Shown piece after piece: positions 9,165 to 18,876 of a stretch of 64,000 nucleotides of DNA. Position numbers and translations under genes: made by a program. Position 1 is the first letter of the stretch. Each line of letters opens with the position of its first letter. This DNA comes from Verrucomicrobiaceae bacterium. Lineage in GTDB: Bacteria; Verrucomicrobiota; Verrucomicrobiia; Verrucomicrobiales; Verrucomicrobiaceae. The notes under the pieces were generated by a model. The model ran no database searches. It was not told the origin of the DNA and worked only from the letters and a program-made list of their open reading frames with translations. Where the stretch lies: the NCBI GenBank assembly GCA_027490195.1, contig JAIXYN010000046.1, positions 1 to 64,000 on the forward strand. Direction: 5' to 3'.

Positions 9165-12100
9165 TCACAACCAGACGGTGAGCGCGCGACGCAGATCTGG
9201 ACCGGGAGTGACGCGGAAGCTTTCATCGAGTTCGAGCCGGGCTTTGTGGCCGTTCTGGGAGATTTCGAGGAAAACAGGGAGCGTGCCGGGATAGGCGAGA
9301 AGCACTTCCTGAATGCGTTCAAGGTCGGTGACGTCGTGTTGCTTGGTGTTGAGCCGCAAGACGTACGGTTTGGGCGGAGCAGGTGGCTTCGGCGGCGGTG
9401 GCTCGGAAGGATCGGGGTCGGTGGCGTTGCGTGGTTTAGCGGCCTTGGGCTTGAGAGCCTGGGCGTTGTTCATCGTGACGCGGTTGCCGTCGGTCTTTTG
9501 ATCTTTGCTGACGCGGATGCGCAGGCAGAGCACGGCACCGTTGGCGAGCACGTCCTTTAGCTTTTCGTAGTCATCGCTCCAGCACATCATCTCCACCTGT
9601 CCGGTGAAGTCTTCAAACTTGAAGGTGGCGAAGGGGCGGTTGTCGCGTTTGGAGTAGCGCACCTCAAGCTGGCTGAGAATACCAGCGATGGAGTGCGAGC
9701 TGGGCTTCTCCTTGGTGTCGATTTCCTCAATGGAGGCGATCTTGATGAGCTTCGGCGAATCGAAATGCCCACGGTAGCTGTCCAGCGGATGACCGCTGAC
9801 GTAGAAGCCGAGCAATTCTTTTTCAAAGGCGAGAACCTCATCCGTGCTCCAGACAATGGAGGGAGCTGCAGCCTCGTTCTTTTTGGATTTGGGCTGCGCG
9901 AGTTCGAAGTCATCAAAGAGGCCGCCCTGACCTGCTTTTTTGTCCTTCTGCATGGATGCGGCCGAGGCGAGCACTTGCTCGAGCTTGGCGAACATCACGG
10001 CGCGTGGCTCTTTGGTGAAGTCAAAGGCTCCCGCTTTGACGAGGGATTCCATGAGCTTCTTGTTCACGGCACGGTTGTCGAGGCGAGCGGCGAAATCTTC
10101 GAGGCTGGTGAAAAGGCCGTTCTTTTCGCGCTCGGCAATAGCTGCCTCCATGGCGCCTTCACCGACGTTCTTGATGGCGCTGAGGCCGTAGCGGATGGCG
10201 TTTGGCACGTCCTCCTCGGTTTCAAAGCGTTCAGGAGCGAACTTGAGCGACGATTTGTTGACGTCCGGCGGCAGCACCTTGATTCCCATTTCGAAGCACT
10301 CGCTGACGAAATTGGCAATCTTGTCGGGGTTGCTGATTTCAAAACTGAGCACCGCCGCCATGAACTCGACGGGATAGTTCGCCTTCAAGAAGGCGGTGCG
10401 ATACGTGACGATTCCGTAGGCAGCGGAGTGCGACTTGTTGAAGCCGTACTGCGCGAATTTTTCGAGCAAGTCGAAGATGGAGTTCGCGAGCTTGGCCTGG
10501 ATGTCGTTCGTCTTGAGACAGCCTTCCACGAAGATGAGGCGTTGTCGGGCCATCTCGGCGGCGTCCTTTTTACCCATTGCTCGGCGGAGCAAGTCGGCTT
10601 GTCCGAGGGAGAAGCCGGCGAGCAAATTCGCGGCTTGCATGACCTGCTCCTGATAGACCAGAATGCCGTAGGTCTCCTTGGAGATTTTTTCCAGCAGCGG
10701 ATGTGGGTAGTCCACCTTCTCCTCACCCTTCTTACGCTTGATGTAGTCTGGAATGAACTGCATCGGGCCGGGACGATACAGGGCCAGAATAGCGATGATT
10801 TCCTCGATGGTATCAGGGCCAAGCTGTTTGCAGGTATTGACCATGCCGCCAGATTCCATCTGGAAGACGGCGACCGTTTCGCCGCGTTTGATAAGATCGA
10901 AGGTCTTGGTGTCTTCGAGGGCCGCATCCGCCACTCTGAAGCCGGGGACGCGCTTGTTGATCCAGAACTCGGCTTCGTGGATCACCGTCAGCGTTTTGAG
11001 GCCGAGGAAGTCCATCTTGAGCATGCCCAGCTCGGTGAGCGGCTTCATCGCATACTGAGAGAGGATGGCGTCTTCCTTGTCTCGCGTGAGGGCGATGAAG
11101 TTGTCGAGCCGGCGATCACCGATGACGACACCGGCAGCGTGAACTCCGGTGCCGCGAGTGAGGCCTTCGAGGAAAGTGGCGTGCCGCCAGAGTTCCTGGG
11201 CATTGCCGTCGGATTCGAGCTTCGCGGCGAGATCGGGATTTTTCTTCACCGACTCCTCCAAGTCGATGTTCAACTCGTTCGGAATCATCTTCGACAGCGC
11301 GTCGCTGTCGCCGTAGCTCCAGCCCATGACACGACCGACGTCGCGGATGACCGACTTGGCACCCATGGTGCCGAAGGTGATGATATGACAGACGCTGAGG
11401 TCGCCGTATTTTTCGCGGACGTACTGGATGACCTCTGGACGACGCGTCTGGCAGAAGTCGATGTCGATATCGGGAGGGCTGACACGCTCGGGGTTCAGGA
11501 ATCGTTCGAACACGAGTTCGAAGCGGAGCGGGTCGATGTCAGTGATGCCGAGACAGAAGGCGACGAGCGAACCGGCGGCGGAACCACGACCAGGACCGAC
11601 AGGGATGTCGTGCTCACGGGCCCAGTTGATGAAGTCCCAGACGATGAGGAAGTAGCTGGTGAAGTTCTTCTCTTTCAGCAAGGCGAGCTCCACCTCCATG
11701 CGCTCATGGAGCACCTCGTCATTGAGAGCGCGGTCGCGGCCATAGCGGCGTTCGAGGCCTTTCATGGTCAGCCGGCGCAGGTATTCATTGCGGTCCCCGC
11801 CGTCGGGCATGGGATACTGCGGGTAGCGGTCGATGCTGGTGGAATCGAGATGGATTTTCAGATCGCAGCGTTCGGCGATTTCGAGCGTGGCGTCGCAGGC
11901 TTCAGGCACCTCCGAGAACAAGGCGCGCATTTCCTGGGCGGTCTTGAAATAGACCTCCGGGGAGTAGGTCATGCGGTTCTGATCGTAGATGCTCGCGCCC
12001 GTGCCGATGCAGATCATGATGTCGTGGGACTCGTGATCGCTGCGATTGAGGAAGTGGACGTCGTTGGTAGCGACCGTCTTTAGGCCGTACTGTTTGCCCC

Positions 12101-12683
12101 ACTCGATCATCTGCCGGGCGCTTTTGCGCTGGGCCTCCATGTTATGGTCCTGGATTTCGAGGTAGAAATTTTCGGGACCAAAAATGTCGCGGAATTCCAG
12201 CAGGCTTTTTTCCGCCTCATCCTTTCGGTCGGAGAGGAGGAGTTCGTTGATTTCGCCGTTGATGCAGCCGCTGAGGCAGATGAGGCCCTTCGCATGCTCG
12301 CGCAGGGCATCTTTGTCCACCCGGGGCTTGTACCACTGGCCGTCGAGGTGCCCCTTGGTGATCAACTTGGAGAGATTTTCGAAGCCTTCGTTGCTGGAGG
12401 CGAGCAGCGTGAGGTGCGAGGAACGCTTGCGCCCCGTCACTTCGTTTTTGTCCATCATGGAGCCGGGAGCCAGGTAGGCCTCACAACCGATGATGCTCTT
12501 CACTTTGGCCTTTTTTGCGGCCATGTAAAAGTCGATGGCGCCGTAGAGATTGCCATGGTCGGTCATGGCCACGGCAGGCATTTCCAACTCCTTCACGCGT
12601 TTCATGAGCGCATCGATGCGCACAGCGCCGTCTAGCAGCGAGTATTCGGTGTGGAGATGGAGATGGACGAAGGAATCTGACAT
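9165..12683 (-). CDS. dnaE: DNA polymerase III alpha subunit
   Basis: The main replicative polymerase, 1172 residues from MSDSFVHLH, typical of the E. coli-type DnaE. In order: PHP domain (HLHLHTEYSLLDGA; DHGNLYGA), palm with the catalytic aspartates in SPPDIDIDF, GRGSAAGSLVAF, RDVGRVMGWSYGD, GVHAAGVVI, the fingers region with IEEIIAILALYRPGPMQFIP, a helix-hairpin-helix region near YGLSAIKNVGEGA, and a C-terminal OB fold (IAGILSQLEVRYSKRDNRPFATFKFED). The proline-rich linker after the OB fold (SEPPPPKPPAPPK) is unusual. A longer reading from 12809 is possible, but the PHP domain normally sits right at the N-terminus. Confidence 0.97.
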   Translation of the reverse strand: MSDSFVHLHLHTEYSLLDGAVRIDALMKRVKELEMPAVAMTDHGNLYGAIDFYMAAKKAKVKSIIGCEAYLAPGSMMDKNEVTGRKRSSHLTLLASSNEGFENLSKLITKGHLDGQWYKPRVDKDALREHAKGLICLSGCINGEINELLLSDRKDEAEKSLLEFRDIFGPENFYLEIQDHNMEAQRKSARQMIEWGKQYGLKTVATNDVHFLNRSDHESHDIMICIGTGASIYDQNRMTYSPEVYFKTAQEMRALFSEVPEACDATLEIAERCDLKIHLDSTSIDRYPQYPMPDGGDRNEYLRRLTMKGLERRYGRDRALNDEVLHERMEVELALLKEKNFTSYFLIVWDFINWAREHDIPVGPGRGSAAGSLVAFCLGITDIDPLRFELVFERFLNPERVSPPDIDIDFCQTRRPEVIQYVREKYGDLSVCHIITFGTMGAKSVIRDVGRVMGWSYGDSDALSKMIPNELNIDLEESVKKNPDLAAKLESDGNAQELWRHATFLEGLTRGTGVHAAGVVIGDRRLDNFIALTRDKEDAILSQYAMKPLTELGMLKMDFLGLKTLTVIHEAEFWINKRVPGFRVADAALEDTKTFDLIKRGETVAVFQMESGGMVNTCKQLGPDTIEEIIAILALYRPGPMQFIPDYIKRKKGEEKVDYPHPLLEKISKETYGILVYQEQVMQAANLLAGFSLGQADLLRRAMGKKDAAEMARQRLIFVEGCLKTNDIQAKLANSIFDLLEKFAQYGFNKSHSAAYGIVTYRTAFLKANYPVEFMAAVLSFEISNPDKIANFVSECFEMGIKVLPPDVNKSSLKFAPERFETEEDVPNAIRYGLSAIKNVGEGAMEAAIAEREKNGLFTSLEDFAARLDNRAVNKKLMESLVKAGAFDFTKEPRAVMFAKLEQVLASAASMQKDKKAGQGGLFDDFELAQPKSKKNEAAAPSIVWSTDEVLAFEKELLGFYVSGHPLDSYRGHFDSPKLIKIASIEEIDTKEKPSSHSIAGILSQLEVRYSKRDNRPFATFKFEDFTGQVEMMCWSDDYEKLKDVLANGAVLCLRIRVSKDQKTDGNRVTMNNAQALKPKAAKPRNATDPDPSEPPPPKPPAPPKPYVLRLNTKQHDVTDLERIQEVLLAYPGTLPVFLEISQNGHKARLELDESFRVTPGPDLRRALTVWL

Positions 12684-12735
12684 GCGGCGGGGGACAGGAT
12701 TAACCCCGCTTCGAAGGCATGAAAGAGGTAGTTTT

Positions 12736-13467
12736 TCACATTTTTCCAGCACCGGGCTTTCGATGCGCGCGATGGTGATGGCGGTGGTGGCTGAGCAGCA
12801 GCCAGCCAACGATCACCACGATGCAGGCCACGGAGGAAACGATGATCAAATAGATGTTACTGGTGTTGGATACCGGAGCGTCTGCTGGCGCGACTGCTGC
12901 TACGACCTGTTGGAGTTGAAAGGGACGGCTGGTCTCTCCGGGGAACACCACCTGAGGACGAAGTTCGGTCTTTCCCGCCATCGAGTGCAGCAAGATCAAG
13001 CTGGTATTGGCGTCTTTGGCAAAATCGATCTGAAAAATGGTGGATTTCGCCGGCAGCTGGCCGCTGGCCGTGGCGAGCAGGTGGACTTCCTGGGTGTCTG
13101 CTTTGAGGGGCGTGTTGTCGGAACCGTCCATGGCCTGAATTTTGCAGACAGGAAGCGGTGCTTTTTGTTCGTTGAACAGCACCCCTAGTGCGCTGGTGAG
13201 GTATTGCTGCGCCTTTTCATGGGTCGCGGCCACCTGATCGGGTGTCTGCCCCAAATACCACGAGGCCGGAACTGGCGGCAAGGAAGTGGGGTCGGAGGCC
13301 AGAAAGATGCGTGGATCGACATTGATGCGGAGCGTGTAGGCACCTTTGGAGTCGAATTCCGCCTCGACCGTCATGTTCGGCACCACATGGGCACGCGCGA
13401 TGCTGGCGACAGCCAAAAAAGCCAGGTAAATGAAACTTAAGGTTCGTCTGCTCAAAAACCGATGCAT
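12736..13467 (-). CDS. Secreted, C-terminally membrane-anchored protein of unknown function
   Basis: I do not recognise this 243-residue protein. It has a signal peptide ending near ASIARA, a soluble beta-rich region (PNMTVEAEFDSKGAYTLRINVDPRIF), one strong membrane helix near the C-terminus (IYLIIVSSVACIVVIVGWLLL), and a short His-rich basic tail (SHHRHHHRAHRK). This suggests an envelope protein facing outward with a short cytoplasmic tail, possibly metal-binding. Start chosen at MHRFLSRR, just before the signal; upstream ATGs at 13470 and 13503 are possible. It lies upstream of dnaE on the same strand, 52 bases away. Confidence 0.7.
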   Translation of the reverse strand: MHRFLSRRTLSFIYLAFLAVASIARAHVVPNMTVEAEFDSKGAYTLRINVDPRIFLASDPTSLPPVPASWYLGQTPDQVAATHEKAQQYLTSALGVLFNEQKAPLPVCKIQAMDGSDNTPLKADTQEVHLLATASGQLPAKSTIFQIDFAKDANTSLILLHSMAGKTELRPQVVFPGETSRPFQLQQVVAAVAPADAPVSNTSNIYLIIVSSVACIVVIVGWLLLSHHRHHHRAHRKPGAGKM

Positions 13468-13669
13468 CATAGCGCATGGTGGAGACGCCTCCGGCAATGG
13501 CAAATATATCGTCGCGCCAAGCCATAAACCCGGCAGAATTTAAGAGTTGATTTTCAAGATGACGCAATGCTTTCGAAAGAACCTGCGAAAAACCTTGTAG
13601 CAGGGAGATGACCGCGCTTGACTTAAGGCGTGTAAATTGCTTCAAAAGAGCATTTCTTTAACTACTCAC

Positions 13670-14596
13670 ATGGGCGCCACACTCAAATCACTGGAGAAAG
13701 AACTCGAGATCACTCTTGAGGACTTCAATCTGGTCGGACGCAGCCCGGATGCCAGCATCCGGCTGGTGGACGGTGGTGTGTCGCGCCAGCATGCCACGAT
13801 CCGGCGTGACGGGCAGTTGTTCTGGGTTTCCGATCTTGGCAGCGCGAACGGCAGTTTCGTCAACGATGTGGCTGTGACCACGGCGAGGGCTCTGCGACAT
13901 GGTGATCGGGTGCAGTTTGGCACCAGCACCTTTGTTTTTGACAGCCAAGATGAAGAACGCCCCCCGAGCGAGTCTGGCAACGTCAGTACGCAGTCGCTGC
14001 ACACCATCGCCCTTCCGGTCAAGACGGTGAGGGCCACCCTGCTCGTCGGTGATCTGCGCAACTTCACCACCATTTCATCCCAGCTCAGCGCTGAGGAAGT
14101 GGCCGCCATGCTGCGCGAGTGGTATGCACAGTGCGAAAAAGTTCTGAAAACCCGTGATGCCATCATCGACAAGTTCATCGGCGACGGTGTCTTTGCCTAC
14201 TGGCCGGGAGATGACCTCTCCACTCGCATCAAGGCCACTGAGGCTGCCAAAATCCTCAGCAGCCCTGATTCCAGTGAGTCTCCGAAGCGCAAATGGCTGA
14301 AGGAAAACATGAACTTGGAGGTTCATTGCCACATCGGCCTGAACATTGGTGATGTCGCTCTGGGAGCCATGGGCCGTGGAGTGAATACCGCCGTGGGCGA
14401 AGCCGTGAACGTGACCTTCCGTATCGAAAGCCTGACCCGCAAGCTACAGGTGCCGGTTCTAGCTGGCGCGCCGTTTCTCAATGGCTGGGCAGAGGGACTG
14501 CAACTGTATCAAAACGCCGGCATTCATCCGGTCAAGGGGCAGCCAGATCCTGTGGAAGTCTATTCGCTGATCGACGTGCCGACGATGTCCTTCTAG
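13670..14596 (+). CDS. FHA domain-class III nucleotide cyclase fusion
   Basis: A 308-residue soluble protein. Residues 15-95 form an FHA phosphothreonine-binding domain (LVGRSPDASIRLVDGGVSRQHATI, LGSANGSFVND). Residues 125-300 form a class III adenylate/guanylate cyclase domain with both metal-binding aspartates (LVGDLRNFTTI and KFIGDGVFAYW) and the usual GLNIGDVALGAMG and AVGEAVNVTFRIE. It probably makes cAMP or cGMP in response to binding a phosphorylated partner. There is no membrane segment. The start at MGATLKS puts the FHA fold at the N-terminus. It overlaps the convergent GNAT gene by four bases. Confidence 0.9.
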   Translation: MGATLKSLEKELEITLEDFNLVGRSPDASIRLVDGGVSRQHATIRRDGQLFWVSDLGSANGSFVNDVAVTTARALRHGDRVQFGTSTFVFDSQDEERPPSESGNVSTQSLHTIALPVKTVRATLLVGDLRNFTTISSQLSAEEVAAMLREWYAQCEKVLKTRDAIIDKFIGDGVFAYWPGDDLSTRIKATEAAKILSSPDSSESPKRKWLKENMNLEVHCHIGLNIGDVALGAMGRGVNTAVGEAVNVTFRIESLTRKLQVPVLAGAPFLNGWAEGLQLYQNAGIHPVKGQPDPVEVYSLIDVPTMSF

Positions 14597-15098
14597 GGCG
14601 TCTCGCCGTCCAGCAGCCGCTGCATGTCTGCGCGCGTCATGCGGTAGAGCAGCCACTCACTCATGCGTTTGGCACCGATGCGCTGCTCGTAGACTTGTTG
14701 GGCGTTCACGTTCCAGTCGAGTGCCGTCCACTCCACGCGGCCGCAGCCGCGCTCATGCGCGAGGCTCACCACTTTTTTGAGCAAAGCACCGCCGACGCCG
14801 GCTTTGCGCCGCTCGGGCAGGACAAAGAGGTCTTCGAGATAGAGGGTCGGCAGCGCGAGGAAACTCGAATACGTCTCCACGAGGATCATGTAGCCACAGG
14901 GCTCCGTGTCTTCGTTCACAAACGCCAGCCAGACTTCGATGCGGGGCTTTGCGCCCAGGGCATCGTCGACAAGGCGTGCCTGAGCAGCCTCGTCGGGAGG
15001 CGGGAGTTTTTCGAATTCCGCCAAGGCAATGACCAACTGGCAGAACGCGGGCGCGTGCTCACGAGTGAGCGGACTCAGTTCGATTTGCAGTGCTGCGC

Positions 15099-15102
<4 letters not shown>
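14593..15102 (-). CDS. GNAT-family N-acetyltransferase
   Basis: A 169-residue acetyl-CoA-dependent acyltransferase with the GNAT landmarks: LYLEDLFVLPERRKAGVGGALLKKVVSLAHERGCGRVEWTALDWNVNAQQVYEQRIGAKRM. The R/Q-x-x-G-x-G/A pyrophosphate loop appears as RRKAGVGGAL. It resembles diamine acetyltransferase/YhbS-like proteins (VEWTALDWNxxAxxVYE), so a small amine or amino acid is a plausible acceptor. Its ATG overlaps the stop of miaB by four bases, so the two are probably co-translated. Confidence 0.88.
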
Positions 15103-16457
<1,355 letters not shown>

Positions 16458-16530
16458 TGGGGGGTGGGAGAATACCCAGAACTGCCCAAAAGACAACTTT
16501 GGGGCTCTTTGGCCCTGTCAGCAGCCCCCA

Positions 16531-16608
16531 AATGACGAAATCCGAATGCAGAATGACGAATGAAACCGGAATGAAGTTTGGCTCATTCGTCATTCTGGTT
16601 TCGTCATT
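16531..16608. repeat. Inverted copy pair of the 7-bp repeat tract
   Basis: Two arms of the CATTCGT-type tract face each other: arm 1 at 16531-16563 (reverse orientation, with an 8-bp insertion relative to the other arm) and arm 2 at 16583-16608. They can fold into a long stem with a loop of about 19 bases. Arm 2 contains the same 25-bp core found at 123-147. The element ends five bases before the stop codon of the RidA-like gene. Confidence 0.8.
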
Positions 16609-16612
16609 GCCA

Positions 16613-17053
16613 TCAGGCCTTGATCTCGAAGATCGCCTCGACCTCGACGGCAGCACCAGTAGGGAGCTGGGCAAAGCCCAGGGCGCTGCGGGCGTGGTAG
16701 CCGTCGCCTTCCTTGCCGAAGATTTCGTGCAGGAGGTCGGAGCAGCCGTTGATGACGAGGTGCTGGTCGGTGTATTCCAGGGTGGAGTTCACGCAGCCGA
16801 GCACCTTGAGGACTTTGAGGCCGTCGAGCGTGCCGTGGGTGTCCCACACGGAGCGCAGCACCTTTTCGGCGCAGTTCTTGGCGGCCTGGTAGCCGTCTTC
16901 CGTCGAAACACCCGCGCCCAGCTTGCCCTTGAGATCGCTCACATGGCCGGAGGTGAGGAGCTGATTGCCGCTGCGGATGCAGAGGTTCAGGTAGGCGGGT
17001 GGTTGCTTGGTGAAAACAAGACCGAGGGATTCTGCTTTTTGCTGGGGTGTCAT
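16613..17053 (-). CDS. RidA/YjgF-family protein
   Basis: A 146-residue protein with the YjgF/YER057c/UK114 fold: an N-terminal strand pair (LGLVFTKQPPAYLNLCIRSGNQLLTSGHVSD), a central helix (AAKNCAEKVLRSVWDTHGTLDGLKVLKVLGCVNST), and the C-terminal strand with RSALGFAQLPTGAAVEVEAIFEIKA. Family members deaminate reactive enamine/imine intermediates. The residue equivalent to the catalytic Arg of RidA is not evident (SALGFAQLPTGAAVEVE keeps the loop but starts with an R five residues earlier than in RidA), so this may be one of the RidA-like paralogues of unknown role. Confidence 0.85.
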   Translation of the reverse strand: MTPQQKAESLGLVFTKQPPAYLNLCIRSGNQLLTSGHVSDLKGKLGAGVSTEDGYQAAKNCAEKVLRSVWDTHGTLDGLKVLKVLGCVNSTLEYTDQHLVINGCSDLLHEIFGKEGDGYHARSALGFAQLPTGAAVEVEAIFEIKA

Positions 17054-17280
17054 GGTGGAGGTGAGAGGTGGATGCAGAATACGAAATGGAAAACGAAAAC
17101 TGGCAGATGATTGCATTCATGAGTTCCACCAGTTTGGTGTTGGTGCCCGGCTGCGAGACAAAGCGAAACAGGTCAGGCGCTGTGGCGATTGCAGCTTTCG
17201 TGCGAGTCCATCCGCGCAACGTTAAAAATGAGCGTCGTTTCATGCGAACCGCATCACACCTTGACGCCATGCTGCCGTCA

Positions 17281-18531
17281 ATGAAGACATCCTTCATGCT
17301 CCGGTTTCTCATTCTGCCAGTCCTGCTCACCCTCAGCGCCCATGCCCAGACCGTGGATACGAGCACACTCACGGGCAAAGTCGTCTGCGGCTATCAGGGC
17401 TGGTTCCGGTGTGAGGGGGATGGCAGCAACAATGGCTGGCATCATTACGCGGCGGGCGGGAAATTCGAGCCGGGGCACTCGCACATCGAGCTGTGGCCGG
17501 ATGTGAGTGAACTGCCCAAGGAGGCTCGTGTTGCAACGCCGTTCAAGCATGCCGATGGCCGCACCGCCGAGGTTTTCAGCTCCGTCCATTCAGCCGTCGT
17601 GCAGCTTCATTTCAAGTGGATGCGCGACTACGGCATCGACGGTGCCTTTGTGCAGCGGTTCGCCGCCACCACAGGGGACAAACGTTTCCGTGAACCGATG
17701 GATCAGGTGCTGGCCCAGTGTCAGGCCGCCGCCACCGCCAACGGGCGCGGACTGACGCTGATGTATGACCTCAGCGGCATTAAGGAGGACGGCATTCAGC
17801 TGGTGATCGACGACTGGAAGCGCCTCATCACGGAGAAACGCCTGGACCGCACGAGCCCCTCGTATTTCAAACATCATGGCAAGCCCCTCGTGGCGCTGTG
17901 GGGCCTGGGTTTTAATGATCGTGCGCCGATGCTCGAAGAGTGGTCGCGCCTGATCACCTTCCTGCGTGATGATCCTGAATTCGGCGGCTGTGCCATCATG
18001 CTGGGCGTGCCTTACTACTGGCGCACGCTCGACAATGACTGCATCAAAGATACCAAGATGCATGCACTCATTGCCCGTGCGGACATCGTCAGCCCATGGG
18101 CAGTCGGGCGGTACGGCACGCCGCAGGACGCCGCGAGCCGTGGGGAGAAAATTCTGAAGCCGGACATCGCGTGGTGTGCTGAGCACAAGGTTGATTACCT
18201 ACCGGTCCTCTTCCCGGGCTTCAGCTGGACGAATCTCTCAAAGTCACGCAATCAGGAGGCGAAATTTGACGCGATCCCACGTCTTGGCGGTCAGTTCCTT
18301 TGGTCACAGGCGCTCGCGGCCAAGCAGGCCGGGGCTCAGATGCTGTACGTGGCCATGTTTGATGAACTGGATGAGGGCACTGCCATTTTCAAAACCGACA
18401 ATCATCCGCCGGTGGGTGAAAGCCGCTTCCTCGCAGAGCCTGAGCTGCCGAATGACCACTACCTCTGGCTCACGGGTATGCTGGGCAGACTGCTGCGTGG
18501 TGAATCGGCGGATGCAATGCCCAAGCGCTGA
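17281..18531 (+). CDS. Secreted GH71/99-like glycoside hydrolase
   Basis: A 416-residue protein with a signal peptide (MKTSFMLRFLILPVLLTLSAHAQ) followed by the start typical of the GH71/99-like group, VVCGYQGWFRCEGDGSNNGWHHY. The barrel continues with YGIDGAFVQRF, GLTLMYDLSG, SYFKHHGKPLVALWGLGF, AIMLGVPYYWRT, DIVSPWAVGRY and VLFPGFSWTNLS, ending in MLYVAMFDELDEGTAIF. The acidic residues of the last motif are usual for the catalytic face. The likely role is cleavage of an alpha-mannan, alpha-glucan or plant-type glycan outside the cytoplasm. Start chosen at the ATG directly before the signal peptide; an ATG 12 bases upstream is possible. Confidence 0.85.
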   Translation: MKTSFMLRFLILPVLLTLSAHAQTVDTSTLTGKVVCGYQGWFRCEGDGSNNGWHHYAAGGKFEPGHSHIELWPDVSELPKEARVATPFKHADGRTAEVFSSVHSAVVQLHFKWMRDYGIDGAFVQRFAATTGDKRFREPMDQVLAQCQAAATANGRGLTLMYDLSGIKEDGIQLVIDDWKRLITEKRLDRTSPSYFKHHGKPLVALWGLGFNDRAPMLEEWSRLITFLRDDPEFGGCAIMLGVPYYWRTLDNDCIKDTKMHALIARADIVSPWAVGRYGTPQDAASRGEKILKPDIAWCAEHKVDYLPVLFPGFSWTNLSKSRNQEAKFDAIPRLGGQFLWSQALAAKQAGAQMLYVAMFDELDEGTAIFKTDNHPPVGESRFLAEPELPNDHYLWLTGMLGRLLRGESADAMPKR

Positions 18532-18538
18532 GCCGGAT

Positions 18539-18775
18539 TTACGACAAATCCGATGCCAGCACCGAATTCGCGGCACGCAGCGCGAGCTCCTTGGCCTGCG
18601 CGATCACGCGCACAGAGGTGGCGTCAAAGAGGTAGGCATGGCAGCTCGGGCAGGTGATGGCGCGCGTGACCACGATGGAGCCGCAACCTTCGCAGACTTT
18701 GTACTGCTCTGGATGGGTGGCGATCTTCTCGGCCTGTTTCAGACGTGAGTCTGGTTTGTGCTCATGCGCGCTCAT
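18539..18775 (-). CDS. Small zinc-ribbon protein
   Basis: A 78-residue protein with two CxxC knuckles (VCEGCGSIVVTRAITCPSCHAYLFD) that together make one zinc ribbon, followed by an alanine-rich helix. There is no signal peptide. It is likely a cytoplasmic nucleic-acid- or protein-binding ribbon; its specific role is unknown. It faces the glycosidase gene tail to tail, eight bases apart. Confidence 0.75.
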   Translation of the reverse strand: MSAHEHKPDSRLKQAEKIATHPEQYKVCEGCGSIVVTRAITCPSCHAYLFDATSVRVIAQAKELALRAANSVLASDLS

Positions 18776-18876
18776 TAAGTATCCCTGCGATGCTACGACG
18801 ACATTGGCCGAGTGCAACGCCGCTGATAAACAACTTACACTCTTTTTGTGCTTGCTTTGCAACTGTTGAGTCACCC

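Noticed and set aside
9693..12083. A 796-codon open frame antisense to dnaE
   Set aside because: Long only because of the GC-rich codon pattern of dnaE; no signal, motif or family match in the translation.
13618..13646. TTGACT as a -35 box before the FHA-cyclase gene
   Set aside because: At 17 bases spacing the -10 position reads TTCAAA, a poor match; not reported as a promoter.
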